A stretch of 62,710 nucleotides of DNA from an uncultured Clostridia bacterium. Lineage in GTDB: Bacteria > Bacillota > Clostridia > Christensenellales > Borkfalkiaceae. The translations under genes were made by a program, and so were the position numbers. Below, piece by piece: positions 39,092 to 48,652 of the stretch; position 1 is the stretch's first letter; each line of letters opens with the position of its first letter. The stretch lies in NCBI GenBank assembly GCA_904502225.1, contig CAJGDO010000005.1:1-62710 (forward strand), read 5' to 3'. Below the pieces are notes generated by a model. The model saw only the letters and a list, made by a program, of their open reading frames with translations. It did not search any database and had not been told where the DNA came from.

Positions 39092-41719
39092 ATGAAGTAT
39101 ATTTACTTATTTAGCGAAGGCAACGGACAAATGAGAGAGTTGCTCGGCGGTAAAGGTGCAAACCTTGCTGAAATGACCAACCTCGGTATGCCTGTTCCTC
39201 GCGGATTCACAATCACAACCGAAGCCTGCACACAATACTATGCAGACGGTGAAAAGATTAATGCTGAAATTCAAGCACAAGTTATGGAATACGTTGCAAA
39301 ACTTGAAGAAATTACCGGCAAGAAGTTTGGCGACCTTTCTAACCCACTTTTAGTTTCAGTTCGTTCAGGTGCAAGAGCATCAATGCCTGGTATGATGGAC
39401 ACAATCCTTAACCTCGGTTTAAACGACGTGGTTGTTGAAAAGTTTGCAGAAAAGACAGGAAACAGAAGATTTGCTTACGACTCTTACAGAAGATTTATTC
39501 AAATGTATTCAGACGTCGTTATGGAAGTTGGTAAAAAATATTTTGAAGAACTTATCGACAAAATGAAAGAAGAAAAGGGTGTTAAAATGGACACCGAACT
39601 TGATGCTGACGACTTAAAGCAACTTGCTGAACAATTCAAGGCAGAATATAAAGCAAAAATCGGTGCGGAATTCCCACAAGACCCAAAAGAACAACTTTTT
39701 GGTGCTGTTAGAGCCGTGTTCCGTTCATGGGACAACCCAAGAGCGATTTATTACAGAAGAATGAACGATATTCCAGCAAGTTGGGGTACTGCAGTTAACG
39801 TTCAAGAAATGGTTTTCGGTAATATGGGCAACACTTCTGGTACCGGCGTTGCTTTCTCAAGGAACCCATCAACCGGTGAAAAAGGTTTGTTCGGTGAATA
39901 TTTAATGAACGCACAAGGCGAAGACGTTGTTGCCGGCGTTAGAACACCACAAACTATTGACCAACTTAAACAAGAAAATCCTGCTGTTTACGAACAATTC
40001 GTTAAAATCGTTGCTAAACTTGAAGACCACTATAGAGATATGCAAGATATGGAATTCACCATTGAAGATGGCAAACTCTTTATGCTTCAAACAAGAAACG
40101 GTAAGAGAACGGCTGCCGCTGCTCTTAAAATCGCTTGCGATTTAGTTGACGAAGGTATGATTGATGAAAAACAAGCAGTTTTAATGATTGACCCTAAACA
40201 ACTTGACGCACTTTTACACCCACAATTTGATGCTAAAGCATTAAAGAGTGCAAAACCTATCGGCAGTGCTCTTCCAGCATCTCCTGGTGCTGCTTGTGGT
40301 AAAATCGTGTTCACCGCTGAAGACGCAACTGAATGGGTGACAAAGAAAGGCGAAAAAGTTATTCTTGTTCGTTTGGAAACTTCACCAGAAGATATCGAAG
40401 GTATGCACTATGCACAAGGTATCTTAACCGTTCGTGGCGGTATGACCTCTCACGCAGCCGTTGTTGCTCGTGGTATGGGTACTTGCTGTGTTTCTGGTTG
40501 TGGCGAAATTAAGATTGATGAAGAAAATAAAACCTTTACTTTGGCTGGCAGAAAATTTGTTGAAGGCGACTATATTTCACTTGACGGTTCAACAGGTAAT
40601 ATCTACGGCGAAGCAATCCCAACCGTTCCTGCATCAATTTCAGGATACTTTGGAAGAATTATGGCTTGGGCTGACAAATACCGTTCACTCCAAGTTAGAA
40701 CTAACGCAGATACTCCAAAGGATGCAACCCAAGCACGTTTATTCGGTGCAGAAGGTATTGGCCTATGCAGAACAGAGCATATGTTCTTTGAAGCAGACAG
40801 AATTAAGGCTATGAGAGAAATGATAGTTTCTGACACTGTTGAACAAAGAGAAAAGGCTCTTGAAAAACTCCTCCCAATGCAACAAGGTGACTTCGAAGCA
40901 CTTTACGAAGCAATGGAGGGCAACCCTGTCACAATTCGTTTCTTGGACCCACCACTACACGAATTCGTGCCAACCGCTGATGAAGACATTGCAACGCTTG
41001 CAAAAGAAATGGGCAAAACAGTTGAAGACATTAAAGCAACTATTTCAAGCCTCCACGAATTCAACCCAATGATGGGTCACCGTGGTTGTAGATTAGCAGT
41101 CACCTATCCAGAAATTGCTGTAATGCAAACGAAGGCTGTTATCAGTGCTGCAATCGCTGTTAGCAAAAAGCACCCTGCTTGGAACATCGTTCCTGAAATC
41201 ATGATTCCACTTGTTGGCGAAATCAAGGAACTTGCATACGTTAAAAACGTTGTTGTTAAGACTGCTGATGAATGTATTGCAAACGCTGGTATTAAACTTT
41301 CTTATAAAGTTGGTACTATGATTGAAATTCCAAGAGCAGCATTAACGGCTGATGAAATTGCAAAAGAAGCAGAATTCTTCTCATTCGGTACTAACGACTT
41401 AACCCAAATGACCTTTGGTTTCTCTCGTGACGATGCTGGTAAGTTCTTAAACGCTTACTATGAAAAGAAGATTTACGAAAACGACCCATTTGCTAAACTT
41501 GACCAAATCGGTGTTGGCAGATTGGTTAAAACGGCTGTTGACCTTGGTAAGACAACCCGCCCTAACATCAAACTTGGTATTTGTGGCGAACACGGTGGCG
41601 ACCCATCAACAATCGAATTCTGCCATAAGACAGGTTTAACTTACGTATCTTGCTCACCATACAGAGTTCCAATCGCTCGTTTGGCTGCAGCACAAGCACA
41701 ATTAAAGTGCCCAAGGTAG
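39092..41719 (+). CDS. ppdK: Pyruvate, phosphate dikinase
   Basis: 875 residues, full length. The N-terminal ATP-grasp domain has GGKGANLAEM and SVRSGARASMPGMMDT; the phosphocarrier His454 is in GGMTSHAAVVARG; the C-terminal PEP-binding domain holds the catalytic Cys831 in CGEHGGDPST. It interconverts pyruvate/ATP/Pi with PEP/AMP/PPi, a key glycolysis link in anaerobes. Codon use is notably biased to C/T-ending preferred codons, suggesting high expression. Monocistronic. Confidence 0.98.
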   Translation: MKYIYLFSEGNGQMRELLGGKGANLAEMTNLGMPVPRGFTITTEACTQYYADGEKINAEIQAQVMEYVAKLEEITGKKFGDLSNPLLVSVRSGARASMPGMMDTILNLGLNDVVVEKFAEKTGNRRFAYDSYRRFIQMYSDVVMEVGKKYFEELIDKMKEEKGVKMDTELDADDLKQLAEQFKAEYKAKIGAEFPQDPKEQLFGAVRAVFRSWDNPRAIYYRRMNDIPASWGTAVNVQEMVFGNMGNTSGTGVAFSRNPSTGEKGLFGEYLMNAQGEDVVAGVRTPQTIDQLKQENPAVYEQFVKIVAKLEDHYRDMQDMEFTIEDGKLFMLQTRNGKRTAAAALKIACDLVDEGMIDEKQAVLMIDPKQLDALLHPQFDAKALKSAKPIGSALPASPGAACGKIVFTAEDATEWVTKKGEKVILVRLETSPEDIEGMHYAQGILTVRGGMTSHAAVVARGMGTCCVSGCGEIKIDEENKTFTLAGRKFVEGDYISLDGSTGNIYGEAIPTVPASISGYFGRIMAWADKYRSLQVRTNADTPKDATQARLFGAEGIGLCRTEHMFFEADRIKAMREMIVSDTVEQREKALEKLLPMQQGDFEALYEAMEGNPVTIRFLDPPLHEFVPTADEDIATLAKEMGKTVEDIKATISSLHEFNPMMGHRGCRLAVTYPEIAVMQTKAVISAAIAVSKKHPAWNIVPEIMIPLVGEIKELAYVKNVVVKTADECIANAGIKLSYKVGTMIEIPRAALTADEIAKEAEFFSFGTNDLTQMTFGFSRDDAGKFLNAYYEKKIYENDPFAKLDQIGVGRLVKTAVDLGKTTRPNIKLGICGEHGGDPSTIEFCHKTGLTYVSCSPYRVPIARLAAAQAQLKCPR

Positions 41720-41735
41720 TTTTTAGTTAAAAAAT

Positions 41736-41774
41736 AAAAAGCACGCTTATTTTTAGGCGTGCTTTTGTTTTTTT
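41736..41774 (+). terminator. Terminator of ppdK
   Basis: AAAAGCACGC, loop, GCGTGCTTTT, then GTTTTTTT. Confidence 0.8.
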
Positions 41775-41801
41775 ATTGTAAGTTTATCGGCAGTCACTTT
41801 G

Positions 41802-41830
41802 TTGACAAAAATTTATAAAACCTATATAAT
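41802..41830 (+). promoter_or_regulatory. Promoter of the antiporter gene
   Basis: TTGACA (41802-41807), 17 bases, TATAAT (41825-41830), a perfect consensus. Confidence 0.85.
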
Positions 41831-41858
41831 AAAATAAATATCTACTCGGAGAAAATTA

Positions 41859-42866
41859 ATGTTAGAAGTTGTTTTAATATGCGTGTTGCTAATAGTTGGG
41901 CTTGTTTTAATCATAAAAGGCGGGGATTACTTTGTTGATGGGGCAAGTTGGCTTGCAGAAGTCAGCGGGATTCCAAAAGTTATAGTTGGTGCAACCATAG
42001 TCAGCGTTGCAACCACTTTGCCTGAAATAGTCGTTTCGTTAATAACGGTTAAAAGTTCGGCAGACGCTGCGATAGGCAACGCCGTTGGCTCGGTTGTGTT
42101 TAACACGGGTATTATTATGGCGATTGCACTAATTTTCCAACCATTTATAATAAAGAGAAAAGATTATGCGTTTAAGGGTATCCTTTTAAGCGTGGTTATG
42201 ACCTTACTTTTAATTTTCCCTTTGGTAAGCGTTAAAGGTCAAAAAATCGCCCTTTCAACGAACGGCTTGTTCGGATACGTTGGTGCGGGTGTTTTGCTTG
42301 CTTTATTTATAGTATTTATCATTGAAAACGTTATCTCGGCAAAAAGGGAAGCGTCAAATGAAGACGAGCAAACAGTTGTTAAGCCACTTGCAACCAAAAA
42401 GAGCCTTACCGTTAACCTATTAAAACTTATTTTAGGGGCAGTTGCCATTGGTGGCGGTGCAATATTGCTTAAAGACAACGCAGTTGCCCTTGCAAGAATA
42501 ATGGGCGTTTCAGATGCACTTATCGGCGTGACCATTTTAGCGATAGGAACTTCTCTCCCTGAACTTGTGACAATGATTATCGCCGTTAAAAAAGGCGAAG
42601 CAAGTTTGGGTATAGGCAACATTATCGGTGCAAACACAATCGACCTTGCAATTATTTTACCGTTAAGCACTTTCTTGGTCGGCGGTGCAGGGCTTGTGGT
42701 TTCTGGCATTCACTTGTTTATAACGCTTCCAACCACGCTGGTTATAATTTTAATCGGCATTATTCCAACGCTTATTTCTAAAAAATTTGCACGTTGGCAA
42801 GGAATTTTAATGGCTTTAATTTATTTAGCATATTTCGTGTTTAATATTGTTTACGTTATGATATAA
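41859..42866 (+). CDS. CaCA-family sodium/calcium antiporter
   Basis: 335 residues, about ten membrane helices. Two alpha repeats are clear: ATIVSVATTLPEIVVSLITV with GNAVGSVVFNTG, and VTILAIGTSLPELVTMIIAV with GNIIGANTIDL. The YrbG type exchanges Ca2+ for Na+ or H+. It is monocistronic, between two terminators. Confidence 0.92.
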   Translation: MLEVVLICVLLIVGLVLIIKGGDYFVDGASWLAEVSGIPKVIVGATIVSVATTLPEIVVSLITVKSSADAAIGNAVGSVVFNTGIIMAIALIFQPFIIKRKDYAFKGILLSVVMTLLLIFPLVSVKGQKIALSTNGLFGYVGAGVLLALFIVFIIENVISAKREASNEDEQTVVKPLATKKSLTVNLLKLILGAVAIGGGAILLKDNAVALARIMGVSDALIGVTILAIGTSLPELVTMIIAVKKGEASLGIGNIIGANTIDLAIILPLSTFLVGGAGLVVSGIHLFITLPTTLVIILIGIIPTLISKKFARWQGILMALIYLAYFVFNIVYVMI

Positions 42867-42874
42867 TTAAAAAG

Positions 42875-42902
42875 AAAAACGGCAATTTGTTGCCGTTTTT
42901 TT
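42875..42902 (+). terminator. Terminator after the antiporter
   Basis: AAAAACGGCAA-TTTG-TTGCCGTTTTTTT. Confidence 0.85.
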
Positions 42903-42916
42903 ATTGCATAAAAAAG

Positions 42917-42946
42917 TTGACAAAAACTAACTTTTTGTGTTAAAAT
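42917..42946 (+). promoter_or_regulatory. Promoter of the ABC transporter gene
   Basis: TTGACA (42917-42922), 18 bases, TAAAAT (42941-42946). Confidence 0.7.
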
Positions 42947-42980
42947 TTACAAGGAATTTTGTGTAAAAATAGGTATAAAG

Positions 42981-45926
42981 ATGATTGAGTTAATCGACTT
43001 AAAAAAGACTTATAGAACCAAGGCGGGCGACACGGTTGCGTTGAACGGGATAAACCTTAAATTTGCCGATAAGGGCATGGTGTTTATAACGGGTAAAAGT
43101 GGCTGTGGCAAAACTACGCTTTTGAACGTGTTAGGTGGCCTTGATAAATTAGATTCGGGCGACATTATCGTTGATGGCAAAAAGTTTTCAGAATTCACGG
43201 CTGGCGACTATGATAATTATAGGAACACGCTTGTTGGCTTTGTTTTCCAAGAATATAACTTGTTGCCAGAGTTCAACATTAAAAAGAATATTAATATTGC
43301 CAACGAATTGCAAGGCAAAAAACCAGAAAGCGACCAAGTTGAAAAACTTTTGGACACTGTTGAAATAGGTGGGTATGAAGCAAGAAAGCCCGCCCAATTA
43401 TCTGGCGGTCAAAAGCAAAGGGTGGCTATTGCAAGAGCCCTTATCAAAAACCCTAAAATCGTGTTGGCGGATGAACCTACCGGTGCGTTAGATAGTGCAA
43501 CGGGCCTTCAAGTTATGGACATTTTAAAAGAATTGTCCAAGGACAAGTTAATCGTTGTCGTTTCGCACGAGATGGAATTTGCTGAAAAGTATGCAGATAG
43601 AATTATCCGTATCGTTGACGGACAAGTGGTTGAAGATATTACGCTTGCTGACGTTGAGATTAAAGACAGCGTGTATGAACTTGACCAAGAATTGGTGGTT
43701 AAAACGGGCGTAAAACTTAAATCAGAAGAGGCTGAAAAGGTTATTTCTGCCATTGAAAACAACAAAAAAATCAGCGTGATTGATAAAATTACCATTAGGG
43801 AAAAACAAAAAACCAAGCAAGTTGAAAGCAAAGCCCTAGACAAGCCCGTTTCATTTATCAAGAGCAAAATGAAGTTCAAAAGCATTTTTGCACTTGGCGT
43901 CAAGTCGCTTTTCTCTAAACCTGTAAGGCTTGTTTTCACAATTCTTCTTTCGGTTATTGCGTTCAGTGTGTTCGGCATTTTTGATGCGGTTGCATCATAC
44001 AACTCGCAAAGGGCACTTTCTAACCTTTTAGAAACGGCAGAATATAAGGCGATGAGCGTTTCCACGCTTGTTGATGATAGCAATTATAATGAGGCAGAGT
44101 TTAAGTTAAGCCAAAAATATATCAATCAGTTAAACTCAAAAACCGGATATTCGTTTAGGGGGGTTTACGACCTTGACGACCAAGAAGAGATTATTAACGA
44201 TAGAAGGTCTAACCTAAACAGGTCATTCGGCATTAAAGAGTTGTACAAAGGCATTAATTTTAGCAGTGCTTATTACTCAAAAGACATTAACGGCATAATC
44301 GAGTTTAAGGAAAGCGAAATTAAAAACGGCGTAATCCTTAAAAACACTTATAACTACAAGATTTTGCCTTATGCAGATTCGCATTATCCAACTTTAAACA
44401 CTGAAGGTGGCGTTCAAGAAGTTGCTATTTCTAAACATATGGCAGAAAGCATTGCATATTGGATGAAAAACAGCAACACTTACACTTTTGGGGGCAAGGC
44501 GTTTGATTATAGGGACCTTGGCTCGTTGATAGGTGCAACGCTTGAGTTCAATTATCTAAACGACTTGACCTTTGTTATTACGGCTATTATTGATTGCGGA
44601 AACATCCCAGCCAAGTATGACATATTAAAACAAAATTCTTCAAGCGAATATTTGAACTTAAAATACGATTATGAAACCTATTTGAATTCAAGTTGCAACT
44701 TAATGCTCTTTTTGCCTGATGGCTACGTTGAACTTGTTAGACAAAAAAATAATCGTGTGGTTTCATATTACGCTGACTATAAAGAAACAAGTTATTTATA
44801 TAAGACTTCAAGCCTAACCTTTTCAAAAGACAAGGACGTGCAAGGGGGGGATGTTTATTATAACGTAAACGAATTTACCGCACAAAACACCATTTTGTTT
44901 AGCGATGTTGATAACACACAAAACAAAAACCCTGTTTTACAAAAAAATGAAGTTTTGGTAAGTATTTATAACTTTGACGCATTGTTCTATGCTGAAAAAG
45001 AGGCGGCAAGAAACCAAGGCTTAACTTCGGTTGTTAACAAGTTTGACAATAAGAAAACTTCGCTTATTTACAGTGATACATTAGAGGCTAAAAAAACAAC
45101 GATTAAAAGCCTTTCAGAACTATTTAAAGAAGTTTACCCAGGCTTAAGCGACGAGCAAATTTTTAATCACATTTTAAACAAAGAGATAAACATTACTCAA
45201 TACGTAGGTAGGGATAACCGCCAAACCTATACAAAGACTTATAAGGTTGTGGGCTTTTATTTCGGTGTTGACACCGACGTTTATAACAAAGAAGCTTCAG
45301 TTAAGTATTATCCATTGGTAATGAGCGAAGAGGGGCTTAAAAACTTGGGCGTCAACACAAACCAAGGCATTTACTCAAGGGCGATAACCTCGCTTGTTGG
45401 CGTAAACGGAAGAGCCAATGCTTTAAGCGAAATGCTCTCTGCCGACGGCGGATTTATGCTAAAATGGTATAAAAACGGCATACTAGAAATTTTAGACGAT
45501 AACTCTGTGTTTATCGGTCAGTTTATAGATTTGTTCTTATATGCGTCAATCGTTATAATATTGTTCTCGGTGTTTATGCTTATGAACTATATAACGGCAA
45601 GTATAGCCTCAAAACGCCAAACCATTGGTATTTTAAGGGCACTTGGCACAAACGGAACAAGCGTGCTGTTAATGTTCTTAATCGAAAGTGCGATTATAGC
45701 ACTTATCAACGGCTTGTTGGCGTGCGTGGTTGGATACGTGGCAAGTATTTTCGTAAACGCTTATCTTTTAGACGTTATGAGTTTGACGGTAAGTTTTGCT
45801 ATGTTTGGCAGTCGCCAAATGTTGCTGATTATGCTTGCAAGTATTGTGGCTGGCACAATTTCTTCAATCTTGCCGATTATAAGAATTGTTAAGGAAAAAC
45901 CTGTTGCGTTAATCAGAAAAGAATAA
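42981..45926 (+). CDS. ABC transporter, fused ATPase and FtsX/MacB-type permease
   Basis: 981 residues. The ATPase (about 1-220) has Walker A GKSGCGKTTL, signature LSGGQKQRVAIARAL and Walker B VLADEPTGALD. A linker leads to a first membrane helix (about 310-335), a large extracellular domain (about 340-840) and three C-terminal helices (about 845-975) with FtsX features such as ASIASKRQTIGILRALGTNG. Such transporters move peptides, lipids or antimicrobials, or act mechanically on the envelope; the substrate is unknown. Short G runs occur in the gene (G6 near 44158, G7 near 44845). Confidence 0.9.
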   Translation: MIELIDLKKTYRTKAGDTVALNGINLKFADKGMVFITGKSGCGKTTLLNVLGGLDKLDSGDIIVDGKKFSEFTAGDYDNYRNTLVGFVFQEYNLLPEFNIKKNINIANELQGKKPESDQVEKLLDTVEIGGYEARKPAQLSGGQKQRVAIARALIKNPKIVLADEPTGALDSATGLQVMDILKELSKDKLIVVVSHEMEFAEKYADRIIRIVDGQVVEDITLADVEIKDSVYELDQELVVKTGVKLKSEEAEKVISAIENNKKISVIDKITIREKQKTKQVESKALDKPVSFIKSKMKFKSIFALGVKSLFSKPVRLVFTILLSVIAFSVFGIFDAVASYNSQRALSNLLETAEYKAMSVSTLVDDSNYNEAEFKLSQKYINQLNSKTGYSFRGVYDLDDQEEIINDRRSNLNRSFGIKELYKGINFSSAYYSKDINGIIEFKESEIKNGVILKNTYNYKILPYADSHYPTLNTEGGVQEVAISKHMAESIAYWMKNSNTYTFGGKAFDYRDLGSLIGATLEFNYLNDLTFVITAIIDCGNIPAKYDILKQNSSSEYLNLKYDYETYLNSSCNLMLFLPDGYVELVRQKNNRVVSYYADYKETSYLYKTSSLTFSKDKDVQGGDVYYNVNEFTAQNTILFSDVDNTQNKNPVLQKNEVLVSIYNFDALFYAEKEAARNQGLTSVVNKFDNKKTSLIYSDTLEAKKTTIKSLSELFKEVYPGLSDEQIFNHILNKEINITQYVGRDNRQTYTKTYKVVGFYFGVDTDVYNKEASVKYYPLVMSEEGLKNLGVNTNQGIYSRAITSLVGVNGRANALSEMLSADGGFMLKWYKNGILEILDDNSVFIGQFIDLFLYASIVIILFSVFMLMNYITASIASKRQTIGILRALGTNGTSVLLMFLIESAIIALINGLLACVVGYVASIFVNAYLLDVMSLTVSFAMFGSRQMLLIMLASIVAGTISSILPIIRIVKEKPVALIRKE

Positions 45927-45933
45927 AAAATGA

Positions 45934-45968
45934 ACGCTTAAAGCAAAATTGCTTTAAGCGTTTTTTTG
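45934..45968 (+). terminator. Terminator of the ABC transporter gene
   Basis: AACGCTTAAAGC-AAAATT-GCTTTAAGCGTT, then TTTTT, a 12-bp perfect stem. Confidence 0.85.
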
Positions 45969-45994
45969 TTAAAACACTTTATAAACCTAAATCG

Positions 45995-46002
45995 CATACT
46001 AT
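45995..46002 (+). promoter_or_regulatory. Sporulation-type -10 box before alr
   Basis: CATACTAT ends five bases before the ATG of alr. It fits the -10 consensus of sigma-G (CATnnTA) or sigma-K (CATAnnnTA; here CATACTATA). No ribosome site exists, so the transcript would be leaderless. The -35 region is not convincing. Confidence 0.4.
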
Positions 46003-46007
46003 AAACT

Positions 46008-47027
46008 ATGCTTAATTCGGCTTATATAGATTTGAACATTTTAAGAAGCAACGTTAAGAACTTAAAGAAAAACCTTGATAAAACCACACGATTTTGTGCC
46101 GTTGTTAAGGCAGATGCTTATGGGCACGGTGCAAGCAAAATTTCTTCGGCAATCTATAAAGATGTTGATTGTTTTGCCGTTGCTCTTAATGAAGAAGCCA
46201 AAGAGTTAAGGCTTTCTGGTATTGATAAAGATATTCTTATTTTAACCCCGCCTCATTTTAAAGACGTAAGCCAAGCCGTGTTTTATAACTTTATTTTAAC
46301 GGTTGATAACTTTAACACGCTGAAAGTGATAGAAAGTGAGTGTGTTAAGCAAAACAGACCTTGTCGCATACACTTAAAGTTTAACACGGGTATGAATAGG
46401 CTTGGCATTGATAATTTAAAAGAGTTAGATAGCCTTGCCCAACACATAACTAAATCGAAATATTTGATTTTGGACGGGATGTTTTCGCATTTAGGCAATC
46501 CTGAAAATAAAAAAGACACAAAAACTGCCCAAAATAAATTTTTGCTTGCAAATAATTTAATAAAAGGTTATAATAATAAAGCAATATGTCATATATCGGC
46601 AAGCGGTGGGTATCTTCAAAAAATCGGTGGGGATATGGTAAGGCTTGGTATTTTGCTTTACGGGTATATGCCGTTTGAAAGCGACTTGGTCAGCGTTAAA
46701 CCAATTATGAAAATTTACGCTCCGATTATAAAAAACCGTTGCGTTTTGTCGGGCGAGCATTGTTTATACGGCAACTTAATGGCGGAAAAAGAGCAAAACC
46801 TTTGCCTTGTTAGGTGTGGCTATGCCGATGGGTTTAACCGAAAGCAAACCTTTTTTCAGTTCAACAATCGTTGTATGGATATAACCGCATTAAAAAATGC
46901 GAAAATTACTAATAAAGGCGTTTTGATTATGGACAACGCCGACCTTTTGGCTAAAGAATATGGCACGATTAGTTATGAAGTGCTTGTGCTTTGCACCAAA
47001 AGGGCAGAAAAAATTTACTTACAGTAG
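46008..47027 (+). CDS. alr: Alanine racemase
   Basis: 339 residues, shorter than the usual 370-390. The PLP lysine is K34 in AVVKADAYGHG; the catalytic Tyr of the partner subunit is in RCGYADGFNRK; LKFNTGMNRLG and GGDMVRLGILLYGYMP are also conserved. It makes D-alanine for peptidoglycan. There is no ribosome site. Some Bacillus alanine racemases are sporulation-expressed and suppress germination by L-alanine; the upstream -10 box allows the same here. Confidence 0.93.
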   Translation: MLNSAYIDLNILRSNVKNLKKNLDKTTRFCAVVKADAYGHGASKISSAIYKDVDCFAVALNEEAKELRLSGIDKDILILTPPHFKDVSQAVFYNFILTVDNFNTLKVIESECVKQNRPCRIHLKFNTGMNRLGIDNLKELDSLAQHITKSKYLILDGMFSHLGNPENKKDTKTAQNKFLLANNLIKGYNNKAICHISASGGYLQKIGGDMVRLGILLYGYMPFESDLVSVKPIMKIYAPIIKNRCVLSGEHCLYGNLMAEKEQNLCLVRCGYADGFNRKQTFFQFNNRCMDITALKNAKITNKGVLIMDNADLLAKEYGTISYEVLVLCTKRAEKIYLQ

Positions 47028-47034
47028 GTGAAAA

Positions 47035-47634
47035 ATGAAATTTTATCTAAAAAAAGCATTCTTTATTTTCGTTTATCTTGTTTTGACTTCGTTTATTGCT
47101 ATGGCAATTATTCTTATTGAAGGACAAACCTTGCTTAAAGTTGCACTTTTGGTTGCAAACTTGGGGCTTTTCCTTTATATTATCAGCGTTATGGCATATC
47201 AAGACGGGCAGAAAGCACTTAAAGTGCGTATTGCAAACGATAAAGAGCGTGAATATATTATTAAAACGGGCGAAGATAGAAAGATAAATGCACAAGAAGA
47301 ATATAAGGCGTATAAAGGCTTTTTAATTGGCTTTTTTTCGTGCTTGCCTATGATTGTGCTTTTAATCGTTGGCTATATTTCAACTTCGATTGACCCAACC
47401 AAAACGGGTGCAGAAGAAGCATCGAATATTTTATACTTTTTTGCAAGTGCTTTTGCCAATTTAGACCCAAGTGGCATTTATGAGCCTGCTATTTACGCAT
47501 CGCCATATTGGTCACTTTTGGCGTTGCCACCAATAATGCTTACACACGGCATTTTCTTTATGTTGGGTGCAAAAAAGATTGAAAAACAACACCAAACTGT
47601 TAAAAACGTTCACAGAACAATTTACGGAGAGTAA
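47035..47634 (+). CDS. Hypothetical membrane protein (199 aa)
   Basis: Four likely membrane helices (about 7-27, 33-52, 97-117 and 160-182). The loop between helices 2 and 3 is charged and contains DKEREYIIKTGEDRKINAQE. No catalytic motif. It lies seven bases after alr and two bases before rsmD, so it belongs to the same transcript. I do not recognise the family. Confidence 0.7.
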   Translation: MKFYLKKAFFIFVYLVLTSFIAMAIILIEGQTLLKVALLVANLGLFLYIISVMAYQDGQKALKVRIANDKEREYIIKTGEDRKINAQEEYKAYKGFLIGFFSCLPMIVLLIVGYISTSIDPTKTGAEEASNILYFFASAFANLDPSGIYEPAIYASPYWSLLALPPIMLTHGIFFMLGAKKIEKQHQTVKNVHRTIYGE

Positions 47635-47636
47635 TT

Positions 47637-48173
47637 TTGCGAATAGTTGCGGGAAAGTATAGGGGCAGGACCTTGTTGGAGTTTGAGGGGGATAGAATCC
47701 GCCCAACCCTTGACAAAGTGCGTGAAAGCCTTTTTAACATAATTCAAAGCCGAATTTCAAACAGCAGTTTTTTAGACCTTTATTGTGGAACGGGTGCTGT
47801 TGGGATAGAAGCACTTTCAAGGTATGCGTCAAAAGTGGTTTTTAACGATAGTTCAAAAGACAGCGTCAATTTGCTAAAGAAAAACCTTGCCAAGATTAAA
47901 GCAGATGACGATTATGAGATTTTTAATCAAGACGCCGTCCAATTCTTGAAAAATACCGAAAAAAAGTTTGATATAATTTTTATTGACCCACCTTATAAAA
48001 GCCCAAACAAGTTTGATGCGTTGGCGTTTTGCAAGTTGGTTTTAAACCCAGATGGGCTTATAATTTTTGAAGATGAAAACGAGTGGCAAGGTGAAATTGA
48101 AGGGCTTGCCGTTGTGGATAAACGCAAGTATGGAAGGGCACATTTGACCTTCTTTAAGGAGATAAAAGAGTGA
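47637..48173 (+). CDS. rsmD: 16S rRNA (guanine-966-N2)-methyltransferase
   Basis: 178 residues, TTG start in the conserved MRIVAGKYRGRTL context. SAM site LDLYCGTGAVGIEALSR and catalytic DPPY in FIDPPYKSP. The stop overlaps the GTG start of coaD. rsmD-coaD-ylbJ matches Bacillus ylbH-ylbI-ylbJ. Confidence 0.95.
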   Translation: MRIVAGKYRGRTLLEFEGDRIRPTLDKVRESLFNIIQSRISNSSFLDLYCGTGAVGIEALSRYASKVVFNDSSKDSVNLLKKNLAKIKADDDYEIFNQDAVQFLKNTEKKFDIIFIDPPYKSPNKFDALAFCKLVLNPDGLIIFEDENEWQGEIEGLAVVDKRKYGRAHLTFFKEIKE

Positions 48174-48652
48174 AAGTTTGTGTTTTTGCAGGAACTTTTG
48201 ACCCGATAACCAAGGGTCACGAGTTCGTGATTGAAAAATGTTTAGAAATGTTTGATAAAGTTGTTGTCGCTTTGGGTGTTAATCAAGACAAAACGCCGAT
48301 GTTTTCGCTAGAACAAAGAAAGCAAATGATTTCGCTTGCCTTTTCGGGCGAAAAAAGGGTGGAAGTAAAAGAGTTTAGCGGTATGCTAACCGATTTTATG
48401 AGAGAAAACGGCATAAAAATCAACGTGCGTGGCATAAGAAATCAAGACGATTATAAATATGAAACGACTATGGAAAGGTTTAATAGGGATATGTATAGCG
48501 ATATGATAACCCTTTATATCCCAACACCAAACGATTTGGTTTACGTCAGTTCAACTGCCATAAGAAATATTTTGACTATGGGTGCTGATGCAAGTGGATA
48601 TTTGCCACAAGCCGTTTGCGATTATATTAAAACTATACAAAAAGACAAATAA
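48170..48652 (+). CDS. coaD: Phosphopantetheine adenylyltransferase
   Basis: 160 residues, GTG start. The nucleotidyl transferase signature AGTFDPITKGHEFVIEKC and the C-terminal YVSSTAIRNIL motif identify CoaD, which makes dephospho-CoA. Its 3' end overlaps the convergent ylbJ by 20 bases. Confidence 0.96.
   Translation: MKVCVFAGTFDPITKGHEFVIEKCLEMFDKVVVALGVNQDKTPMFSLEQRKQMISLAFSGEKRVEVKEFSGMLTDFMRENGIKINVRGIRNQDDYKYETTMERFNRDMYSDMITLYIPTPNDLVYVSSTAIRNILTMGADASGYLPQAVCDYIKTIQKDK

Noticed and set aside
43508..44083. 191-residue frame antisense to the ABC transporter
   Set aside because: Shadow of Walker/linker coding; no start signal.
46008..47027. alr as a truncated pseudogene because of its short length
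   Set aside because: All catalytic residues (K34, the GYADG tyrosine) and an intact frame are present; the shortening is in the C-terminal domain loops.
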